Shown here piece by piece: positions 1-4,817 of a stretch of DNA of 15,201 nucleotides (positions are counted from its first letter, which is position 1; every line of letters starts with the position of its first letter). The stretch covers positions 1 through 15,201 of the forward strand of contig CALBKW010000131.1 in the NCBI GenBank assembly GCA_937895785.1. Direction: 5' to 3'. The notes below the pieces were generated by a model. The model was given only the letters and a program-made list of their open reading frames with translations. It made no database searches and had not been told where the DNA came from. The position numbers were made by a program, and so were the translations under genes. Source of the DNA: an uncultured Candidatus Melainabacteria bacterium (GTDB lineage Bacteria; Cyanobacteriota; Vampirovibrionia; Gastranaerophilales; Gastranaerophilaceae).

Positions 1-127
1 TATATTTCTTTTTCCAGTTAAAAACAGTTCTACGTGAAATATTTAATTTTTCGGCAATTATTTCTGGACTTAAATTTTCAACACTGTATAATTTTTCTGC
101 TTCATGGAGTAAATGTAATTTGTTCAT
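1..127 (-). CDS. Helix-turn-helix protein, N-terminal part, cut by window edge
   Basis: The minus strand reads ATG at 127-125 and stays open for 42 codons to the window edge. The translation begins MNKLHLLHEAEKLY and contains LSPEIIAEKLNISRRTVFNW at about residues 19-38. The pattern of an A-x-x-L-Y helix, then IAEKL, then S-R-R-T-V-x-x-W is a typical helix-turn-helix of the kind found at the N-terminus of phage terminase small subunits, resolvase-like and transposase-like DNA-binding proteins. A weak purine-rich ribosome site (AAAAGGG) precedes the ATG by a few bases. It follows the 202-aa gene on the same strand with a 94-bp gap and no obvious terminator between them. With only the N-terminus present, the HTH is well supported, but phage, transposon and host-regulator origins cannot be separated. 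Confidence 0.6.
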   Translation of the reverse strand, partial: MNKLHLLHEAEKLYSVENLSPEIIAEKLNISRRTVFNWKKKY

Positions 128-221
128 TTAAAACCCTTTTAAACCTTGTTTAAAGACCTTTTACAATGACATTAATTACTCTTGTTTCAACAGAAGTCAA
201 GTGTTTTGTTTTTAGTTTGAT

Positions 222-830
222 TTACCGACATATTAAGCAATTACAAGTTGAATCGCTGTCATTATGAAAAGGTTCTTTAATTGGTAGAACTTGATAATAC
301 AAAAACGCCGCATCTTTATGTTTATCAACTTGTCTTTCTGGTTTACACATTATTTCTGAATGTATATTAAAACTTCCAAAATCAATACCTTCTCGTTCTA
401 AAGGACAAACTCTCGTAATTCCAAACCAAACTTTACTAATTGGCATTAATGGAACATAACCCAAAGTATCAGTTTTAATTTCGATTGAAGAATATTGACT
501 AATAATTACTTTATCAATTTCGTATTTGTAATAAATTAATCCATTACCACCTTGAGATTTAGAATCGTGATGAAAAAATATAAGAGGAAATCTCATTTCT
601 TTCATAGAAGAGTATATGAAAAATTTTTCATTTTTTTCTGTAACTTTAGATGTGCAATTCCAATATCCTTGTTTATATAAATACTGGCAAACTTTTGTTA
701 AAGTCCCAAATCTATACCCCCAAGGCAACCAATATGTTTTGCCTTCAAGCTTTTTTATTTCATCATTTATTTTTGTTTCATTTTTTGTTGGTACAAGAAC
801 TCCAACAATACCTAAATTTAGTTTTTTCAT
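222..830 (-). CDS. Unrecognised 202-aa protein with Cys-rich C-terminus
   Basis: I do not recognise this family. The 202-residue product has no signal peptide and no membrane segment, and is rich in aromatic and charged residues, so it is probably cytosolic. It ends in a compact Cys cluster, T-C-N-C-L-I-C-R, which could bind a metal. The middle part (about residues 60-150) alternates short hydrophobic strands, for example GLIYYKYEIDKVII and PLMPISKVWFGI, suggesting a mostly beta fold. A small PUA/EVE-like barrel is possible but unproven. No Shine-Dalgarno sequence precedes the ATG. A perfect TATAAT (838-843, minus strand) lies only 7 bases upstream of the start codon, so the message may be leaderless. 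The gene sits 56 bp downstream of the response regulator on the same strand and could also be read through from it. The long clean frame makes a real gene likely. Confidence 0.7.
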   Translation of the reverse strand: MKKLNLGIVGVLVPTKNETKINDEIKKLEGKTYWLPWGYRFGTLTKVCQYLYKQGYWNCTSKVTEKNEKFFIYSSMKEMRFPLIFFHHDSKSQGGNGLIYYKYEIDKVIISQYSSIEIKTDTLGYVPLMPISKVWFGITRVCPLEREGIDFGSFNIHSEIMCKPERQVDKHKDAAFLYYQVLPIKEPFHNDSDSTCNCLICR

Positions 831-837
831 CGTAATT

Positions 838-843
838 ATTATA
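838..843 (-). promoter_or_regulatory. Possible -10 box giving a leaderless transcript
   Basis: The minus strand carries a perfect TATAAT. The ATG of the 202-aa gene starts 7 bases further on, where a transcription start would be expected. The -35 position (861-866) reads TACAGA, a poor match. Absence of a Shine-Dalgarno sequence supports a leaderless message, but in AT-rich DNA a chance TATAAT is common. Confidence 0.35.
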
Positions 844-886
844 TCATAGCCTCATTATTTTCTGTATTATTCTTTATCTGAAAAAA

Positions 887-1543
887 TTAGAAGTTTACGA
901 CATTATTTTTTATGGCAGTAATTGCAGCTGTAGTTCTATCTTTAACTGCTAATTTATCTAATATGTGATGAACATGAATTTTTGCTGTACTTACTGTTAT
1001 AAAAAGTTTATTGGCAATTTCCTCATTTGAATGTCCATTAACAATTAATTGTAAAACTTCAATTTCTCTGTTTGTTAAATCGTAATTGTTTTTTGCTTCA
1101 ATTTTTCTTGGTGCTTTTTGAATTTTAGATAAAACTAGTTTTGCAACTGCTGGGTCTATCCAAGCAACACCTTCGTTTACAGATTCTATAGCTCTAATTA
1201 TTTGTTCTGATGTCGCACCTTTCATCATATAGCCATCCGCACTAGCAAGAAACATTTCCATAACGTCATTTTCAGAATTTCTTGAAGTAAATGCGATAAT
1301 TTTTATATCTGGGTTGTATTTTTTTATTTGTTTTGTCGCTTCAATTCCATCTATATCTGGTAATCCAATATCCATTAAAACTATATCTGGATTTATTCTT
1401 TTTGCTTTACTAATACCTACGATGCCATTATTTGCTTCTTCAATAAGTTCTATTTTATTCGATTTTTCAATTATTAAGGATAATCCGATTCTTGTAAGTT
1501 CGTGGTCTTCGATTATCAGTACTTTAATTTTTGCTAAATTCAT
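887..1543 (-). CDS. NarL/FixJ-type two-component response regulator
   Basis: This 218-residue protein has the standard two-domain layout of a DNA-binding response regulator. The receiver domain (about 5-125) shows the acidic pair E12-D13, the phospho-acceptor D58 in VLMDIGLPDIDG, T86 and K108. A linker leads to a LuxR-type helix-turn-helix (about 155-215) with LTNREIEVLQLI and the recognition region ANKLFITVSTAKIHVHHIL. All phosphorylation residues are intact. The start is firm: AAGGAGT (1551-1557) lies 7 bases before the ATG. No histidine kinase is present in the window, so the partner is unknown. The region upstream contains two families of short repeats that could be binding sites for this protein or another regulator. 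Two further minus-strand genes follow and may be co-transcribed. Its regulon cannot be told from the sequence. Confidence 0.95.
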   Translation of the reverse strand: MNLAKIKVLIIEDHELTRIGLSLIIEKSNKIELIEEANNGIVGISKAKRINPDIVLMDIGLPDIDGIEATKQIKKYNPDIKIIAFTSRNSENDVMEMFLASADGYMMKGATSEQIIRAIESVNEGVAWIDPAVAKLVLSKIQKAPRKIEAKNNYDLTNREIEVLQLIVNGHSNEEIANKLFITVSTAKIHVHHILDKLAVKDRTTAAITAIKNNVVNF

Positions 1544-1565
1544 AATAAAGACTCCTTATATGATT

Positions 1566-1626
1566 ATTATAAATTTAACTTTATCTCAAAATATCTCAAT
1601 CTCAGAGATAATTCTGTATATCTCAA
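1566..1626 (-). promoter_or_regulatory. Response-regulator promoter with TTGAGATA repeats
   Basis: A perfect -10 TATAAT (1566-1571, minus strand) precedes the response-regulator gene, and no recognisable -35 box lies at the right spacing. Where the -35 region and upstream activator sites would fall, the minus strand carries TTGAGATA at 1582-1589, 1592-1599 and 1619-1626, plus a perfect palindrome ATCTC-A-GAGAT at 1599-1609. A good -10, no -35 and clustered repeats is the layout of an activator-dependent promoter. Autoregulation is an inference. Confidence 0.5.
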
Positions 1627-1644
1627 ATTAGGGAACACTTTTTT

Positions 1645-1855
1645 ACTTGCACTAAATACACAAGGCTAAAGCGTAAATATATTGCTAACTTTCGGAGTTT
1701 AATTTTGAAATAAATGTGATTTTAGTGCAAATATTGTATAAGAAAGTGCAGATAAAGTCCAATTAGTGCAAGTGAATCTCATTCTATCAAAATCGCTATA
1801 AAAGTCATTATATTTAACTCTTGGCTAAAATGTACCCATCTCGCACTTGCACTTT
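1645..1855. repeat. Cluster of TTGCACT / AGTGCAA motifs
   Basis: The heptamer TTGCACT, or its complement AGTGCAA, occurs at 1647-1653, 1724-1730, 1765-1771 and 1847-1853, with a six-base version AGTGCA at 1745-1750. The three inner copies share one orientation and are spaced 21 and 20 bases apart, about two helical turns. The outer copies are inverted relative to them. ACTTGCACTAA (1645-1655) and TTAGTGCAAGT (1763-1773) are exact 11-base inverted repeats. No gene is visible in this stretch. The arrangement suggests a multi-site operator between the tRNA terminator and the response-regulator promoter. Confidence 0.45.
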
Positions 1856-1892
1856 ATTTACATTACAGTGATAAAATAGATTTCAGTAAGAC

Positions 1893-1924
1893 AACTAAAA
1901 AGACAAGGCTGAGAGCCTTGTCTT
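1893..1924 (-). terminator. Rho-independent terminator of the tRNA-Leu transcript
   Basis: A perfect 11-bp stem, AAGACAAGGCT (1900-1910) with AGCCTTGTCTT (1914-1924) and a 3-base loop, is followed on the minus strand by a T-run. It begins 6 bases after the tRNA 3' end, so it ends that transcript. Confidence 0.88.
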
Positions 1925-1929
1925 AGAAT

Positions 1930-2016
1930 TGCTCCAGGCCAGACTTGAACTGGCACTGAGTTATTCGCCCAATCGGATTTTAAGTCCGACGCGTCTACCG
2001 ATTCCGCCACTGGAGC
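1930..2016 (-). tRNA. tRNA-Leu (anticodon UAA)
   Basis: The minus strand folds as an 87-nt class II tRNA. The acceptor stem pairs GCTCCAG with CTGGAGC and the discriminator base is A. The anticodon stem TCGGA/TCCGA encloses loop CTTAAAA, giving anticodon TAA, which reads UUA codons. A long variable arm (TTGGGCGAATAACTCAG) fits leucine. The T arm is GCCAG-TTCAAGT-CTGGC. CCA is not encoded: the 3' end is followed by ATTC, so it must be added enzymatically. Its likely promoter lies about 160 bp upstream, beyond a palindromic block that repeats the tRNA's first 11 bases. A strong terminator follows directly. Confidence 0.95.
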
Positions 2017-2141
2017 ACGGTTATTTAATTTTTAATTTCAACTTCAGTGGAATCGGTAGATAAATCTACCTTACCTCTCCTCAAAAGATTATCAATCTTT
2101 CTCGTCGGCAGAGTGCCACTGGAGCATGGTTATTTAATTTT
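2006..2141. repeat. Duplicated tRNA-Leu 5' region enclosing a palindromic block
   Basis: A 27-base stretch at 2006-2032, covering the first 11 bases of the tRNA and 16 bases upstream, recurs at 2115-2141 with one mismatch, a direct repeat offset by 109 bp. Between the copies is an 83-bp block bounded by near-inverted repeats CTTCAGTGG (2042-2050) and CCACTGGAG (2116-2124). Inside are hairpins GGTAGAT/ATCTACC (2055-2070) and AAAGATT/AATCTTT (2084-2100). The plus strand at 2045-2060 (CAGTGGAATCGGTAGA) matches the sense tRNA acceptor/D-arm sequence minus three bases. The block from 2125 to 2042 is about tRNA-sized, so it may be a rearranged second tRNA copy or a small palindromic element inserted into the tRNA unit. 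Confidence 0.6.
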
Positions 2142-2150
2142 CAACGCCTA

Positions 2151-2164
2151 GTCACTTCAGTGAC
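2151..2164. repeat. Small perfect hairpin in the tRNA leader
   Basis: GTCACT (2151-2156) and AGTGAC (2159-2164) form a 6-bp stem around TC. It falls near the expected 5' end of the tRNA-Leu precursor. The same CACTGAAGT core recurs at the edge of the palindromic block, linking the two. Confidence 0.4.
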
Positions 2165-2179
2165 ACTTAGCGTACATTC

Positions 2180-2208
2180 AATTTATCAGAAAAATATTTA
2201 ATTGTCAA
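2180..2208 (-). promoter_or_regulatory. Probable promoter of the tRNA-Leu unit
   Basis: The minus strand reads a consensus -35 TTGACA (2203-2208), exactly 17 bases, then TAAATT (2180-2185) as -10. It points toward the tRNA, whose mature 5' end is about 160 bases downstream, so the precursor would include the palindromic block. It is the best -35 box in the window. Confidence 0.6.
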
Positions 2209-2264
2209 CATCTCAATTAAAATTTTCAAAATGTAAATATTTATACAAATTTTGAAAAAAATAC

Positions 2265-2293
2265 TTGAAAAAATGTTAGTCTAACCTTACAAT
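2265..2293 (+). promoter_or_regulatory. feoAB promoter
   Basis: TTGAAA (2265-2270), a 17-base spacer and TACAAT (2288-2293) give a near-consensus vegetative promoter. Transcription would start near 2300, leaving a leader of about 38 bases before the feoAB ATG at 2338. The spacer contains an iron-box-like palindrome. Confidence 0.6.
2271..2289. promoter_or_regulatory. DtxR/IdeR-like iron box within the feoAB promoter
   Basis: AAATGTTAGTCTAACCTTA matches the DtxR-family consensus TTAGGTTAGCCTAACCTAA at 14 of 19 positions, including an unbroken GTTAG and CTAACCT core. It contains the perfect 5-1-5 palindrome GTTAG-T-CTAAC. It occupies the -35/-10 spacer, where a bound repressor would block RNA polymerase. 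Placement ahead of an iron importer makes iron-dependent repression a coherent inference. Confidence 0.6.
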
Positions 2294-2337
2294 ATATTCG
2301 GATTAAAATCACATATATAATTATATAGAGATAAAAA

Positions 2338-4710
2338 ATGAAAGATTTAAGCAAAATAAAAACACTGGACCATTTACCTGTCGGACACGATGCAATTATT
2401 TCGGCTGTAAATTGCGAAGACAAAGCTTTAAGAAAGCACATTTTGGATATGGGTTTAACCCCTCAAACAGAAGTTACATTGATAAAAACCGCGCCAATGG
2501 GTGATCCTTTAGAACTTCGCCTTAGAGGATATGAACTTACGCTTAGAAAAAGTGATGCATCTAAAATCTCAATAAAAGACATTCATGATGCTCATAACAA
2601 AATCCGTAAACAAAAAGTTTTCAAGGAAACTGACCACTCTGAAATCGGTGAAATTCAAAAATACGAAACTAGAAAACTTGGAGGAAAAGTACAGAAAAAA
2701 GAACTTCGTCTTGCCCTTGCTGGTAATCAAAACTGCGGTAAGACAACTCTTTTCAATAAATTAACAGGTTCAAATCAACACGTTGGAAACTTTCCTGGGG
2801 TAACTGTTGACAGAACAGACGGTATAATCAAGCGCCATAATGAAGTTACCATAACAGACCTTCCTGGGATTTATTCACTTTCTCCATACAGCAACGAAGA
2901 AATCGTAACTAGAAATTTTATTTTGAATGAAAAACCTGATGGAATCATTAATATTGTTGATGCGACAAACATTGAGCGTAACTTACTTTTGACAATGCAA
3001 CTTATTGAACTTGACATTCCAATGGTAATCGCTCTAAATATGATGGATGAAGTTGAAACTGCTGGCGGAAGTATTGATATCAATGGTTTAGAAGCTCGTT
3101 TAGGAGTTCCAGTTGTTCCAATTTCAGCATCTAAAAATCAAGGTTTACAAGAGCTCGTTGAACACGCAATTAATGTTGCAAAATACGAAGAACACCCTGG
3201 ACGACTTGATTTTTGCAACCATAACGTAAAAAACGAAGATTCTATCCACAGATGTATCCACTCAATTTGTCACTTAATACAAGACCACGCAGAAGCCTTG
3301 CGCATTCCACTAAGATTTGCCGCAACTAAGCTTGCTGAAGGTGATGAACTTGTTGAAGAAGCTCTACATCTTGACCAAAACGAAAAAGATACGATATTGC
3401 ACATTGTTGAAGAAATGGAGCAAGAACGAGGATTAGACCGCGAAGCCGCTATTGCAGATATGCGTTTTTCATTTATTGAAAGACTTTGCGACGAATTTGT
3501 ACAAAAAACATCTGATGCACCAAGCCATAAAATGACAGTTATGGCAGATAAAATTTTAACAGGAAAATATACCGCAGTACCTGCATTTTTAGGTATTATG
3601 GCAATAATTTTCTATTTAACATTTGGTCCATTTGGTTCATTTTTATCAGATGTAATGAATATGATCATAGAATTTGTGACAATAAAAACAGATATGGCAT
3701 TAACCGCTTATGGTTTGAATGAGGTAGTTCATTCGTTAATTATAAACGGTATTTTCGCTGGTGTTGGAAGTGTTTTAAGCTTTTTGCCAATCATCGTAAT
3801 TTTATTCTTCTTCCTATCAATTTTAGAAGATACGGGATATATGGCACGTGTAGCGTTTGTAATGGATAAAGCCTTAAGAAAAATGGGACTTTCAGGAAGA
3901 AGTTTCGTTCCAATGCTAATTGGCTTTGGTTGTAGTGTTCCAGCAATTATGGCATCAAGAACATTACCTTCTGAACGTGATAGAAAAATGACAATTTTGC
4001 TAACTCCATTTATGAGTTGTTCGGCAAAACTTCCTATTTACGCATTATTTACCGCAGCATTTTTCGCAAAAGACCAAGTTTGGGTAATTTTAGGATTATA
4101 TTTAATTGGCATAATCGTTGGTATAATTACAGCATTGATAATGAAAACATTTTTCTTTGATGGTGAAGGTGTACCATTTGTAATGGAATTACCTAATTAC
4201 AGGATGCCAAGTGCCACAAACATTTACAGATTAATTTACACAAAAGCAAAAGATTTTATAACAAAGGCTTTCACAATAATCTTTTGGGCTACAATCATAA
4301 TTTGGTTCTTGCAAACCTTTGACAGCAGATTAAATTTGGTAGTAAACTCTTCAGACAGTATGTTAGCTGTATTAGGGAACTTTATAACTCCAATATTTAA
4401 ACCATTAGGCATTGCAGATTGGAGAATTTCAACTGCATTCATCACTGGATTTATGGCAAAAGAAAGCGTTGTAAGTACCCTAACAATCTTGCTTGGTGGT
4501 GACGTTGAAGCATTACCACTTGTGTTTACAAAGCTTACAGCATTTGTATTTTTAGTATTTTCATTGTTGTATACACCTTGTGTTGCAGCAATAGCAACTG
4601 TAAGACGAGAATTAGGAAAACGTTACGCTTTATTGGTAGTACTTTTCCAATGTTCAGTTGCTTGGTTTGTAGCATTTTTGGTATATAGACTAGGCTCAAT
4701 GTTGTTATAA
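2338..4710 (+). CDS. feoB: Fused FeoA-FeoB ferrous iron transporter
   Basis: This 790-residue inner-membrane protein imports Fe(II). Residues 1-80 are a FeoA-type SH3-like domain. Residues 122-280 form the FeoB GTPase domain with G1 GNQNCGKTT (129-137), G3 DLPG (174-177), G4 NMMD (234-237) and a G5-like SAS (263-265). A helical spacer follows, then a multi-pass membrane region from about residue 415 with the conserved FeoB stretches GFGCSVPAIMASRTL and PFMSCSAKLPIY, both carrying the conserved cysteines. G1 has Q where most FeoBs have P. FeoA and FeoB are separate in many bacteria, so this is a natural fusion. No FeoC is present. The ribosome site is weak (TAGAGA). The gene stands alone with its own promoter and a probable DtxR-type operator. 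No convincing terminator was found downstream. Confidence 0.97.
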   Translation: MKDLSKIKTLDHLPVGHDAIISAVNCEDKALRKHILDMGLTPQTEVTLIKTAPMGDPLELRLRGYELTLRKSDASKISIKDIHDAHNKIRKQKVFKETDHSEIGEIQKYETRKLGGKVQKKELRLALAGNQNCGKTTLFNKLTGSNQHVGNFPGVTVDRTDGIIKRHNEVTITDLPGIYSLSPYSNEEIVTRNFILNEKPDGIINIVDATNIERNLLLTMQLIELDIPMVIALNMMDEVETAGGSIDINGLEARLGVPVVPISASKNQGLQELVEHAINVAKYEEHPGRLDFCNHNVKNEDSIHRCIHSICHLIQDHAEALRIPLRFAATKLAEGDELVEEALHLDQNEKDTILHIVEEMEQERGLDREAAIADMRFSFIERLCDEFVQKTSDAPSHKMTVMADKILTGKYTAVPAFLGIMAIIFYLTFGPFGSFLSDVMNMIIEFVTIKTDMALTAYGLNEVVHSLIINGIFAGVGSVLSFLPIIVILFFFLSILEDTGYMARVAFVMDKALRKMGLSGRSFVPMLIGFGCSVPAIMASRTLPSERDRKMTILLTPFMSCSAKLPIYALFTAAFFAKDQVWVILGLYLIGIIVGIITALIMKTFFFDGEGVPFVMELPNYRMPSATNIYRLIYTKAKDFITKAFTIIFWATIIIWFLQTFDSRLNLVVNSSDSMLAVLGNFITPIFKPLGIADWRISTAFITGFMAKESVVSTLTILLGGDVEALPLVFTKLTAFVFLVFSLLYTPCVAAIATVRRELGKRYALLVVLFQCSVAWFVAFLVYRLGSMLL

Positions 4711-4760
4711 CCTTTACCAAGATATGTAAAGAATGTTACTATTTTTTGAAAATTTGAATT

Positions 4761-4790
4761 TTGAAGGCGTAATATTTTTTATATTATAAT
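4761..4790 (+). promoter_or_regulatory. Promoter of the EAL-domain gene
   Basis: TTGAAG (4761-4766), an 18-base spacer and a perfect TATAAT (4785-4790) precede the gene. TAAGG (4804-4808) is the ribosome site, 9 bases before the ATG at 4818. Confidence 0.5.
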
Positions 4791-4817
4791 ATAATTTAGT
4801 TAGTAAGGTTTAGGTTT

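Noticed and set aside
616..849. Plus-strand open frame opposite the start of the 202-aa gene
   Set aside because: It is a Phe/Ser/Ile-rich translation of the complement of an AT-rich gene, with no ribosome site or domain.
2042..2170. T-box leader
   Set aside because: The structured block precedes a tRNA gene, not an aminoacyl-tRNA synthetase or amino-acid gene, and no T-box core sequence is visible. tRNA-derived duplication explains it better.
2290..2337. Fur box upstream of feoAB
   Set aside because: No recognisable GATAAT-type repeats are present, whereas the DtxR-like palindrome at 2271-2289 is a much better match.
4712..4747. Possible terminator after feoAB (CTTTAC/GTAAAG hairpin, T-run further on)
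   Set aside because: The stem is only 6 bp with an 8-base loop and the T-run starts about 10 bases later, so it does not look like an efficient intrinsic terminator.
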